This document shows, one piece after another, positions 14,649-22,473 of a stretch of 41,332 bases of DNA. Source of the stretch: Marinobacter lutaoensis (GTDB lineage Bacteria; Pseudomonadota; Gammaproteobacteria; Pseudomonadales; Oleiphilaceae). Where the stretch lies: positions 1 to 41,332 of the forward strand of contig NZ_MSCW01000015.1 in assembly GCF_001981305.1 (NCBI RefSeq), in the 5' to 3' direction. A program made the position numbers and the translations under genes. Numbering within the stretch: the stretch's first letter is position 1; each line of letters begins with the position of its first letter. The notes beneath the pieces are model-generated. The model saw nothing but the letters and a program-made list of their open reading frames with translations, made no database searches and had not been told where the DNA came from.

Positions 14649-15575
14649 TCAGTCCTCTACAATGGCCGAGCGGTCCTCGCCGCCGAGAGCGTCGAGCAGG
14701 CCCGGAATCAGCCGCGACAGTTCCAGGGTCATTAGGGTGAAGGCGGTGTCGAAGCGGGCAACGGCGTCGTCACTGTCCACAGCCTCCAGCTGTTCCTGCA
14801 GAGTGTCCCCGAACTTCAGCCGGCGCAGCGCGAGTTCTTCGTCCACCACGAACGACACGGTGTCGTCCCAGGTCAGAGCCAGTTTGGTCACCTGCATGCC
14901 GGCTTCCAGGTGGTTGCGGATTTCATCGGCTTTCAGATCAAGGCCGCGGCAGCGCACCACGCCGCCATCTTCCGACGGATCCTTGAGTTCGCATTCGCTG
15001 CCCAGGCTGAGACTGGACGGCAACGGAAGGCTGCCATTGAGCCAGCCGGTGAAGGTGAAGGCCGGTGCCTGTTGCAGCGCGGGCGGGCGCACCGGCAGCG
15101 AACCGATGCTCTTGCGCAGGGCCGAAGCCAGGTCTTCCGCCTGCTTGGCGGAGCCGGCGTCCACCACCAGCACCCCGTCTTTGGGTGACAGGTAGGCGTA
15201 GCCGCGCCGGTTTCTGGAAAACGCCTTGGGCAGCATCTCCAGCATGACCTGCTCCTTGATCTCGTCCTTTTCCTTGCGCCGGACTTTGCGCCCCTGCTCC
15301 AGTTCGATGGCCTCGGCCCGTTCCTCCACCGCTTCCTTGACCACGGGGCCGGGCAGGATTTTCTCTTCCTTGCGCAGTGCGATCAGGAGGCAGCCGTTGG
15401 CGCTATGGACCAGTTGCTGGCCGTGCTTGCCCAGCGGCGGAACCCAACCCTGCCGGCTGGTTTCCTGAGGACCGCAGGGTTTGAAGGCGTCCGCCTGAAG
15501 CTGGGACTCCAGGGTCTCCGGATCAATGTCGAAGGGCTTGGTGAATCGGTAGACTCGGGCGTTTCGAAACCACAT
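14649..15575 (-). CDS. rdgC: Recombination-associated protein RdgC
   Basis: 308 residues, usual RdgC length, with the family start MWFRNARVYRFTKPFD and the central RRKEKDEIKEQVMLEMLPKA segment. RdgC forms a ring around double-stranded DNA and restrains RecA-mediated strand exchange in the nucleoid. ATG 15575 is preceded by AGGA nine bases away. It lies downstream of the DUF2788-yaaA run but is separated from it by 99 bases containing a hairpin, so it may have its own promoter. Confidence 0.94.
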   Translation of the reverse strand: MWFRNARVYRFTKPFDIDPETLESQLQADAFKPCGPQETSRQGWVPPLGKHGQQLVHSANGCLLIALRKEEKILPGPVVKEAVEERAEAIELEQGRKVRRKEKDEIKEQVMLEMLPKAFSRNRRGYAYLSPKDGVLVVDAGSAKQAEDLASALRKSIGSLPVRPPALQQAPAFTFTGWLNGSLPLPSSLSLGSECELKDPSEDGGVVRCRGLDLKADEIRNHLEAGMQVTKLALTWDDTVSFVVDEELALRRLKFGDTLQEQLEAVDSDDAVARFDTAFTLMTLELSRLIPGLLDALGGEDRSAIVED

Positions 15576-15633
15576 CGGGTAGGGTCCTTGCGTTGGATTG
15601 GTGTCGATCGGGTGTTAATGGGGGCGGGGATGA

Positions 15634-15657
15634 TACGGCCATCGGACGATGGCCGTA
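15634..15657 (-). terminator. Perfect 10-bp hairpin after the DUF2788 gene
   Basis: TACGGCCATC-GGAC-GATGGCCGTA forms a perfect stem 18 bases beyond the DUF2788 stop on the minus strand. No U-run follows, so it may be a weak or Rho-assisted terminator or an mRNA-stabilising stem. Confidence 0.45.
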
Positions 15658-15674
15658 AAGTGACGGGGATGGCG

Positions 15675-15875
15675 CTAGATCTGCAGGATCTCGACCAGAA
15701 TGGTCTTGATGATAAAGCCCACCACGCCGGCGCCCAGTACGATGAACAGGGCGATGGTGCCAAAACGGCCCGCCTGGGATTTTTTGGCCAGATCCCAGAC
15801 GATGAATCCCATCCAGGCGATGAGGCCGGTCAGCAGAACCAGCATGGCCACCTGGGAAAAGACAGCTTCGTTCAT
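15675..15875 (-). CDS. DUF2788 small membrane protein
   Basis: 66 residues with two transmembrane helices (MLVLLTGLIAWMGFIVWDLA and a C-terminal IALFIVLGAGVVGFIIKTIL) joined by the basic loop KKSQAGRFG, the DUF2788 pattern. Function unknown; location inner membrane. ATG 15875 is preferred to 15893 because GGAG lies six bases upstream. The gene follows yaaA by 24 bases and closes the minus-strand run. Confidence 0.8.
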   Translation of the reverse strand: MNEAVFSQVAMLVLLTGLIAWMGFIVWDLAKKSQAGRFGTIALFIVLGAGVVGFIIKTILVEILQI

Positions 15876-15899
15876 AGACAGCTCCGATACCAAAAGAAC

Positions 15900-16670
15900 T
15901 TATGAGTGATCGCGTAGAAAAACCCAGTTGTCCCTGTCGGATTGTTCCTCGCTGAAGTAGTAGCCTTCCAGGTCAAAGCCCTTGAGATCGTCCGCCTGGG
16001 TGATGCGGTTCAGGATCGCGTATCGGCACATCAGGCCGCGGGCTTTCTTGGCGTAGAAACTGATCATTTTGTACTGGCCGTTCTTCCAGTCCTTGAACTG
16101 CGGCGTGATCAGTCGTCCCTTGAGGGCCCGTGTGTTCACGCTCTTGAAGTACTCGTTGGAGGCAAGGTTGACCAGCACGCCATCGTCCTCCGCCAGCAGA
16201 CGGTTCAGTTCGTCGGTGATCCGGTTGCCCCAGAACGCGTACAGGTCCTTGCCCCGGCGGTTCTCGAACCGGGTGCCCATTTCCAGACGGTAGGGTTGCA
16301 TCAGGTCCAGCGGCCGCAGGAGCCCGTACAGTCCGGACAGCATGCGCAGGTGTTGCTGGGCGAAGGTGAAATCGTCCTCCTGGAAGCTGCTGGCGTCCAG
16401 ACCGGTATAGACGTCGCCCTTGAACGCCAGAATGGCTTGGCGGGCATTCTCCGGTGTGAATGGGGTGTGCCAGGTGCGGAAGCGCTCGGCGTTGAGCTGC
16501 CCCAGTGCGTCGCTGATGCCCATGAGGTTGCTGATCTGGTGCGGTTCCAGCGTCTTCAGCTGGTCCACCAGTTCGCAGGCGTCGTCCAGAAAGTCCGGTT
16601 GGGTGTAGGTCTCGGTGGCCCGCGGGCTCTCGTAGTCCAGGGTCTTGGCGGGGGAGATAACCATCAGCAT
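15900..16670 (-). CDS. yaaA: Peroxide stress protein YaaA
   Basis: 256 residues, usual family length. It begins MLMVISPAKTLDYESP, the family signature, and contains LSGLYGLLRPLDLMQPYRLEM and GRLITPQFKDWKNGQYKMIS. YaaA limits free intracellular iron and oxidative DNA damage during peroxide stress. I chose ATG 16670 rather than TTG 16679 because the spacing to AGGA fits and because E. coli YaaA starts at the same place. The gene lies 12 bases after the glutaredoxin-like gene. Confidence 0.94.
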   Translation of the reverse strand: MLMVISPAKTLDYESPRATETYTQPDFLDDACELVDQLKTLEPHQISNLMGISDALGQLNAERFRTWHTPFTPENARQAILAFKGDVYTGLDASSFQEDDFTFAQQHLRMLSGLYGLLRPLDLMQPYRLEMGTRFENRRGKDLYAFWGNRITDELNRLLAEDDGVLVNLASNEYFKSVNTRALKGRLITPQFKDWKNGQYKMISFYAKKARGLMCRYAILNRITQADDLKGFDLEGYYFSEEQSDRDNWVFLRDHS

Positions 16671-16682
16671 GTCAGACAATCC

Positions 16683-16916
16683 TCATTGCAGAAAGGCCAG
16701 CAGCTGGTCCCGGGTGAACGGCCAGTCCAGCTCCGCCCCGGTGTCGTCCCGGCGCAGCACCGGGATGCGGGTGCCATAGCGGGCCACCAGCGCTTCCGAC
16801 TGGGCGATATCCACCACATCCACCGGTAGGGGTTCCGGCATGGGCGTGTTCACCAGCAGGGCTTCGGCCAGTTCGCACAGGTGGCACTGGGCGGTGGTGT
16901 AGAAATACAGCTGCAT
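16683..16916 (-). CDS. Glutaredoxin-like (DUF836) thioredoxin-fold protein
   Basis: 77 residues with a thioredoxin-like beta-alpha-beta start (LYFYTTAQCHLCEL) and a redox CxxC at Cys11/Cys14, plus the cis-Pro segment RIPVL. It probably reduces or exchanges disulfides in the cytoplasm; the partner is unknown. The ATG overlaps the yciK stop as TGATG, a classic translational-coupling arrangement, which decides the start at 16916 over GTG 16919. Confidence 0.85.
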   Translation of the reverse strand: MQLYFYTTAQCHLCELAEALLVNTPMPEPLPVDVVDIAQSEALVARYGTRIPVLRRDDTGAELDWPFTRDQLLAFLQ

Positions 16917-17668
16917 CACGTTTTCGGTTGCGCGTCGAATTGCTGCCCGGTGATGCCCTTGCTGTCCGGCCCCATCAGGTAGAGGTAGATCGGCATCAGC
17001 GCTTCCGGCGCCGGGTTGCTATCCGGGTTTTCCGCCGGGTAGGCCCGGGCCCGCATGTTGGTCCGGGTGGCCCCCGGGTTCAGACTGTTGACGCGAATGT
17101 TGTTGCGTTCGTCGTCCAGCTCATCGGCCAGCAGCTGGCTCAGGCCCTCGATCGCGAATTTCGATACGGCATAGGCTCCCCAGTAGGCCTTGGCCTTGCG
17201 GCCCACACCGGAGGAGGTGAAGATCATCGAGGCATCCTCCGACTTGCGGAGCAGGGGAATCATGGCCCGGCTGAGCAGGAACGGCGCCGTCGCGTTCACC
17301 TGCATCACCTTGTTCCACATGTCCGGATCGTACAGCTCCACCGGGCTGCGGTTGCCCAGGATGGCGGCGTTGTGGAGCAGACCGTCGAGGCGGCCGAAAT
17401 TGTCCTCGATGGTCATGGCCAGTTCTTCGTAATCCTTGGTGATGGCCCCCTCGAAGTTCATGGGCACGATCGCCGGTTGCGGATGGCCGGCCGCCTCGAT
17501 TTCGTCGTAAACCTCTTCCAGGTGTGCCACCGTCCGGCCCACCAGAATCACGGTGGCGCCATGAGCGGCATAGGCCTTGGCGGCGGCCCGGCCGATACCG
17601 TTGCCGGCACCCGTCACCATGATGATACGGTCTTTCAGAAGGTCGGGCGGTGCCTGGTAGTCGTGCAT
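16916..17668 (-). CDS. YciK-family short-chain dehydrogenase/reductase
   Basis: 250 residues of classical SDR fold: NAD(P) motif MVTGAGNGIG, LLHNAAILG, and active-site Ser in FTSSGVG with Tyr and Lys in YAVSK. The closest family is E. coli YciK, of undefined substrate. The open frame continues upstream, but ATG 17668 is supported by GGAGACAGG just before it and by the family start. It lies between mupP and the glutaredoxin-like gene; the same neighbour occurs in Pseudomonas. Confidence 0.9.
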   Translation of the reverse strand: MHDYQAPPDLLKDRIIMVTGAGNGIGRAAAKAYAAHGATVILVGRTVAHLEEVYDEIEAAGHPQPAIVPMNFEGAITKDYEELAMTIEDNFGRLDGLLHNAAILGNRSPVELYDPDMWNKVMQVNATAPFLLSRAMIPLLRKSEDASMIFTSSGVGRKAKAYWGAYAVSKFAIEGLSQLLADELDDERNNIRVNSLNPGATRTNMRARAYPAENPDSNPAPEALMPIYLYLMGPDSKGITGQQFDAQPKT

Positions 17669-17727
17669 AACCTGTCTCCGTTGTCGCTGTCGCCGGCTTG
17701 CCGCCGGGCACGGAAAATCGTTGGGCG

Positions 17728-18402
17728 CTATTGTAACAGCTTTGCCAGGTCGTTGACGGTGTCGGCAATGAAATCGGCCTGCCAGCTGTCCACCGCGGCC
17801 GGTTCCTCGATGTAGCCGTAGCGCACCGCCACGGTGTGCATGCCGGCCCGGCGCCCGGCCTCGATGTCCCGCTCGTGGTCGCCGACGTAGACGCTGGCAT
17901 GGGCCGGCACGCCGAGGCGATCGCAGGCCAGCAGCAGTGGTTCGGGGTGGGGTTTGCGCTGGCGGACATGGTCCGGGCAAATCAAAGTGGCGCAGCGTTC
18001 GGACAGGCCCAGTGCCCGGACCAGGGGATCGGCAAAGCGGGCCGGTTTGTTGGTGACAATGCCCCAGGGAATGGCGTGGGCCTCGAGGCTGGCCAGCAGT
18101 GCGTCCATGCCCTCGAACAGGGTGGTTTCCTGGGTCATGCCCGCTTCGTAGAGGTCCAGGAAGGCAGTATGCCGTTCCTGATAGTCCGGATGATCCGGTT
18201 CTATCCCGAAACCGACCTGGATCATGGCGCGGGCGCCGTTAGAGACGGAGCGGCGGATGTGCGCCGCTGGCAAGGGCGGCAGGCCATGCCGCTGGCGCAG
18301 CTGGTTGAGGCAGCGGATGAAGTCCGGGGCCGTGTCGATCAGCGTGCCATCGAGATCGAACAGCACGGCCGCCGGGCGGCGGTCATCGGTCGTCACGGGC
18401 AT
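17728..18402 (-). CDS. mupP: HAD hydrolase, N-acetylmuramic acid 6-phosphate phosphatase MupP (phosphoglycolate phosphatase-like)
   Basis: 224 residues with the HAD motifs LFDLDGTLID (nucleophile Asp16, acid Asp18), IVTNKP, KPHPEPLL and VGDHERDIEAGR. By sequence alone it would be called phosphoglycolate phosphatase. Position between ubiG and the YciK-type SDR is exactly that of Pseudomonas MupP, which dephosphorylates MurNAc-6-phosphate in the AmgK/MurU peptidoglycan recycling route. I therefore favour MupP by synteny; amgK and murU are not in the window. Its start overlaps the end of ubiG by 20 bases, suggesting coupled translation. Confidence 0.8.
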   Translation of the reverse strand: MPVTTDDRRPAAVLFDLDGTLIDTAPDFIRCLNQLRQRHGLPPLPAAHIRRSVSNGARAMIQVGFGIEPDHPDYQERHTAFLDLYEAGMTQETTLFEGMDALLASLEAHAIPWGIVTNKPARFADPLVRALGLSERCATLICPDHVRQRKPHPEPLLLACDRLGVPAHASVYVGDHERDIEAGRRAGMHTVAVRYGYIEEPAAVDSWQADFIADTVNDLAKLLQ

Positions 18403-19102
18403 CCTGGGCGTGCATCAGATAGTTCACGTCGACATCCCGGCCCAGCTTGTAGGAACGGGTGATCGGGTTGTAGGTCATGCCCGTCAGATCGCGGATTTCC
18501 AGCCCGGCCTGTCGCAGGTAGTCGGACATTTCCGAGGGGCGGATGAACTTGCGCCACTCGTGCGTACCCTTGGGCAGCATCTTCAATACGTACTCGGCGC
18601 CGACGATGGCAAACAGAAAGGATTTCGGGTTGCGGTTGATGGTGGATACAAACAGGTGGCCGCCGGGCTTGAGCATGGCGGCGCAGGACTGGATCACGGA
18701 CGCGGGCTCGGGCACATGCTCCAGCATCTCCAGGCAGGTAACCACGTCATACTGTCCGGCGTGCTCCGGGTCCCGGGCCAGGGCCTCGACGGTGGTCCGG
18801 CGGTAGTCCACCTGGATGCCGCTTTCCAGGCCATGCAACCGGGCCACGGAAAGCGGAGCCTCGCCCATGTCGATACCGGTCACGTGGGCGCCACGCTGGG
18901 CCATGCCTTCGGACAGCAGGCCACCGCCACAGCCCACATCCAGGACACGTTTGCCGGCGAGGCTGGCCCGTTCATCAATGTAGTTCAGCCGCAGCGGGTT
19001 GATGTCGTGCAGGGGCTTGAATTCGCTGCTGGGGTCCCACCAGCGGCTGGCGAGGGCCTCGAACTTGGCGATTTCGTTACGGTCTACGTTCTGGTCGGTC
19101 AT
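18383..19102 (-). CDS. ubiG: Ubiquinone biosynthesis O-methyltransferase UbiG
   Basis: 239 residues, a class I SAM-dependent methyltransferase. It has the family start NEIAKFEALASRWWDP, the SAM-binding motif VLDVGCGGGLLSE and the UbiG-specific TINRNPKSFLFAIVGAEYVL. It performs both O-methylations of the ubiquinone ring. ATG 19102 gives the usual N-terminus; the upstream extension is not family-like. It sits 32 bases after mtaD. Confidence 0.96.
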   Translation of the reverse strand: MTDQNVDRNEIAKFEALASRWWDPSSEFKPLHDINPLRLNYIDERASLAGKRVLDVGCGGGLLSEGMAQRGAHVTGIDMGEAPLSVARLHGLESGIQVDYRRTTVEALARDPEHAGQYDVVTCLEMLEHVPEPASVIQSCAAMLKPGGHLFVSTINRNPKSFLFAIVGAEYVLKMLPKGTHEWRKFIRPSEMSDYLRQAGLEIRDLTGMTYNPITRSYKLGRDVDVNYLMHAQDARDDR

Positions 19103-19134
19103 GGTTGTCTCTGCTCGAACATCGGGAAATTCAG

Positions 19135-20478
19135 TCAGCGGGCGTTGCGCTGGCGTATCCGGTCGCGCCACGCCCGCACCGCGGGCATCAGCGCTTCCAG
19201 GTCCAGTCGGGTCAGCTCGCCGTCCCGCAGTTGCGGTACCCCGTGAATCCAGCTGTGGCTCACCGCTCGGCCGTGATGGCTGTAGACGAGGTGGGACGCT
19301 GGATCATAGACCGGCTGTAGGAACGGGTCGCTGAGGTCGATGGCGATGAGGTCGGCGAGCTTACCGGCCTCCAGTGAACCCAACTCGTGCTCCCGGCCGA
19401 GGGCCCGGGCGCCGTGGAGGGTGGCCATGGCCAGGGCCCGGTGCGCGGACAGGGCGCTGGCGTCGCCGGCGACCACCTTGGCCAGCATGGCGGCGCTGGC
19501 CAGTTCGCCGAACAGGTCAAGGTCGTTGTTGCTGGCGGCACCGTCGGTGCCGATGGCGACATTGACTCCCCGGTCCATCAGCGCCTGAACCGGGCACAGG
19601 CCGCTGGCCAGCTTCAGGTTGGATTCGGGGCAGTGAATCACGTGGGCACCGGTGTTCGCCAGCAGTGCCAAGTCTGAGTCATCCACCTGGGTCATGTGTA
19701 CGCATTGGCTGCGGGGGCCCAGCAGGCCGGCCCGGGCCAGTCTGGCGCTGGGGCGTTGCCCCAGGCGTTCGATGGCATCGCTGACTTCAAACGCGGTTTC
19801 GTGCAGATGGATCTGGATGCGGGCTCCGGTGGCCTCCGACAGTGCCCGTACCTCCGACAGGGGACCATCGGAAACGGTGTAGGGCGCGTGCGGACCAATG
19901 GCCGGCATGATGAAGTCGTCCCCCCGCCAGGCGTCGATCAGGTCGGCGCCCTTGCGCAGGTATTCTTCCGGTCCCGAGCCCCAGGCGGTCGGAAAGTCGA
20001 TTACCGGGAAACAGATCTGGGCCCGCATGCCCAGGTCCCGGGCCGCCTGGGCGGCGACCTCGGGGAAGAAGTACATATCGGAGAAGGTGGTGGTGCCGGT
20101 GCGTAGCATTTCCGCCATGGCCAGGCGGGTACCGTCCAGGATGAAGGATTCGCCCACGAAGGCTTGCTCGGCGGGCCAAATGTGGTCGTTGAGCCAAGTC
20201 ATCAGGGGCAGGTCGTCGGCCAGGCCACGGAACAGCGCCATGGCGGCATGGCCGTGCATGTTGATCAGGCCAGGCATGACCACATGCTGGTTCAGGTCCA
20301 GGGTTTCCCGGCACTGGTACTGCCGGTCGGCCTGGGCTCGGGGCAGCAGGTCCAGGATGTGGGAACCCTTCAGGATAAGCGCGTGGTCTTCCAGAACGGT
20401 GCCCTCGGGCACGATGGGGATGATCCAGCGGGCGTTGATTCGGGTATCGGCCTGGTTCTGGGAGCTTGCCGTGGTCAT
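19135..20478 (-). CDS. mtaD: 5-methylthioadenosine / S-adenosylhomocysteine deaminase (TRZ/ATZ family)
   Basis: 447 residues of the metal-dependent amidohydrolase superfamily: HxH at His75/His77 in INMHGHAAM, HLHETAFEV, and the Asp in GTDGAASNNDLDL. It converts MTA to 5'-methylthioinosine in Pseudomonas-type methionine salvage, and possibly SAH to S-inosyl-homocysteine. The neighbours mtnA (divergent) and ubiG support this substrate over triazines. ATG 20478 is chosen from the family N-terminus. It is the first gene of the minus-strand run leading to yaaA. Confidence 0.9.
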   Translation of the reverse strand: MTTASSQNQADTRINARWIIPIVPEGTVLEDHALILKGSHILDLLPRAQADRQYQCRETLDLNQHVVMPGLINMHGHAAMALFRGLADDLPLMTWLNDHIWPAEQAFVGESFILDGTRLAMAEMLRTGTTTFSDMYFFPEVAAQAARDLGMRAQICFPVIDFPTAWGSGPEEYLRKGADLIDAWRGDDFIMPAIGPHAPYTVSDGPLSEVRALSEATGARIQIHLHETAFEVSDAIERLGQRPSARLARAGLLGPRSQCVHMTQVDDSDLALLANTGAHVIHCPESNLKLASGLCPVQALMDRGVNVAIGTDGAASNNDLDLFGELASAAMLAKVVAGDASALSAHRALAMATLHGARALGREHELGSLEAGKLADLIAIDLSDPFLQPVYDPASHLVYSHHGRAVSHSWIHGVPQLRDGELTRLDLEALMPAVRAWRDRIRQRNAR

Positions 20479-20646
20479 GGAACTGCCTGTCAGCTGAGGC
20501 GCCTGGGGCGCCGGGAAATGAAGCGTCGCGGGGAAGTATAACCAGCGGCCGGGGCAACGACTACCCTGGCAAAATAGTTGGTCACGGCCGGCAGCTTCGT
20601 CGGTATACTGCCGCTTTTCGGTGAACACGAACGGGAGTTGCCAAGC

Positions 20647-21705
20647 ATGGCGAATGAATCTGAAGCAACCGGGCGCAACATCGGCACCGTGGCCCTGCGC
20701 TGGGATGGCCAGTCCCTGGCACTGCTTGACCAGCGTCTGCTGCCGGCGGAGGAACGCTGGATGACGGCGGAGGGTGCAGCCCGCGTGGCCCAGTGCATCC
20801 GTGACATGGTGGTGCGAGGCGCGCCGGCCATTGGTATCAGCGCCGCCTATGGAGTGGCGCTGGCGGCGCGTCATGCCGGGGCCGACTGGCGTGGCGAGAT
20901 CCGGCACGCACTGCGGGCGCTGGCCGAGTCGCGGCCGACGGCGGTTAACCTGTTCTGGGCGTTACAGCGGATGGAGCGGGTATTTGAAGCCTGCGCCTCC
21001 CGGGAGGAGGCGGTGGCGCGCCTCGCCGCCGAGGCGGAGAGCATCCACCGGGAAGACCTGCAGGCCAATCTGACCATGGCCGACCAGGCGCTGGCGGTGA
21101 TGGCCCCGGAGGCCCCGCTGGAGGTGCTGACCCACTGCAACACCGGCGCCCTGGCCACCGGTGGCTATGGTACCGCCCTGGGGGTGGTCCGCCGCCTCCA
21201 TGAGGCTGGCAAGCTGGCCCGTGTCTACGCGGATGAAACCCGGCCCTGGCTGCAGGGCAGCCGGCTGACCGCCTGGGAGCTGGCGCGGGACGGCCTGCCC
21301 GTGGTGTTGAATGCCGACGGTGCCGCAGCCTCGATTCTGGCGCGCGGGCAGGTCAGCTGGGTGGTGGTGGGCGCGGACCGGATCACCGCCAACGGCGACG
21401 TGGCAAACAAGATCGGCACCTACAGCTTGGCGGTACTGGCGCGCCACCATGGTGTGCGGTTCATGGTGGTGGCCCCGTCGAGTACCGTGGACATGTCGCT
21501 GGCCCGTGGTTCGGACATTCCGATCGAGGAGCGGGAGGGCTCCGAGGTCCGGGAAATCCGGGGCATGGCCCTGGCGCCGGCGGACGTGCCGGTCTACAAC
21601 CCGGTGTTCGATGTGACGCCGGCACACCTGATCGACGTCATCGTCACCGAGAAGGGTGTGGTCCGTCAGCCGGGGGAGGCTGGGATGCGGGCGCTATTTG
21701 GCTGA
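20647..21705 (+). CDS. mtnA: Methylthioribose-1-phosphate isomerase MtnA
   Basis: 352 residues, eIF2B-like fold. It isomerises 5-methylthioribose-1-phosphate to the ribulose form in methionine salvage. The catalytic Cys164 (LTHCNTGALAT) and Asp244 (VGADRITANGD) are present, and the substrate loop MVVRGAPAIG is intact. ATG 20647 follows GGGAG by ten bases. It is divergent from mtaD across 168 bases and overlaps the convergent HTH gene by 12 bases at its 3' end. Confidence 0.95.
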   Translation: MANESEATGRNIGTVALRWDGQSLALLDQRLLPAEERWMTAEGAARVAQCIRDMVVRGAPAIGISAAYGVALAARHAGADWRGEIRHALRALAESRPTAVNLFWALQRMERVFEACASREEAVARLAAEAESIHREDLQANLTMADQALAVMAPEAPLEVLTHCNTGALATGGYGTALGVVRRLHEAGKLARVYADETRPWLQGSRLTAWELARDGLPVVLNADGAAASILARGQVSWVVVGADRITANGDVANKIGTYSLAVLARHHGVRFMVVAPSSTVDMSLARGSDIPIEEREGSEVREIRGMALAPADVPVYNPVFDVTPAHLIDVIVTEKGVVRQPGEAGMRALFG

Positions 21706-22458
21706 TTTCCCGCCGGATTTTCGCGGGCTCCGTCCGGGGCCGGGTTCGAGGTCGGTGAGCTGTTGGCGCAGTTCCCGCACCTGCCGCTCCTGTTCCTCAA
21801 CGAAGTGCAGTGACATCTCGAAGCTCTGGCGGGTGAACTCCAGCACCCGCCGGAATCCCTCATCCGACAGGTTCCGGGCGTCGTCGTGGCTGCGGAAAAT
21901 GTTGATGAACTCCCGCTCCCGCTCGAACTGCAGCGGCAGCTTGCCGATGCCCCAGTCGTCCAGGATCCGCCACACGTCCGGGTTGTAGTTGCGGGTGGTA
22001 CGAAGAATGAACGGAATGGGATCATTGCGGGCGATCAGCGCCGCCAGCCGGAGGATCAGTTCGAAGGAAAGGGTGGCGGTGCCGTTTTCGATGGCCTCCA
22101 GCACCGATTTATCCTTCAGGTTCAGCGCCTCGCTCATTTCTGCCAGGGTCAACCCGGCCACTTCGCGGATGTCCTTCAGGGACTGGCCCGCGAGCAGCAT
22201 GGCGCGCAACTGATCCTGGGATCGGACCAGCGCGCGGCCGACCCGTAACGAGGTATCGGTGGCTCGCAGGCCCAGGCGCCACATGGAGCCGGGGAGCTGG
22301 AGCAGGCGTTCGACCAGAGACTCCGGAGCCTCACCGGAGGTCGTTGCCCGTTCGGCCATATCCAGAGACTGCATCGCGTGCAGGGCATCCAGCAGCATTG
22401 CCCGGATTTCTCGGGCATTGGCCGGTTCGGTGCTGCCCGGCTCCCGGGACGCGGTCAT
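21694..22458 (-). CDS. XRE-type helix-turn-helix protein with C-terminal coiled coil
   Basis: 254 residues. A Cro/C1-type HTH lies near residues 93-140: DIREVAGLTLAEMSEAL, then KSVLEAIENG and LSFELILRLAALI. The N-terminal 90 residues are helical. A C-terminal heptad-like stretch (FVEEQERQVRELRQQLTDLE) suggests coiled-coil oligomerisation, ending in a basic tail (SPRKSGGKSAK). It probably binds DNA, with unknown targets. It follows prc after 15 bases on the same strand, so it is likely co-transcribed; no strong ribosome site is visible. Its end overlaps mtnA by 12 bases. Confidence 0.75.
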   Translation of the reverse strand: MTASREPGSTEPANAREIRAMLLDALHAMQSLDMAERATTSGEAPESLVERLLQLPGSMWRLGLRATDTSLRVGRALVRSQDQLRAMLLAGQSLKDIREVAGLTLAEMSEALNLKDKSVLEAIENGTATLSFELILRLAALIARNDPIPFILRTTRNYNPDVWRILDDWGIGKLPLQFEREREFINIFRSHDDARNLSDEGFRRVLEFTRQSFEMSLHFVEEQERQVRELRQQLTDLEPGPGRSPRKSGGKSAK

Positions 22459-22473
22459 GGTGGCCGTGGCCGG

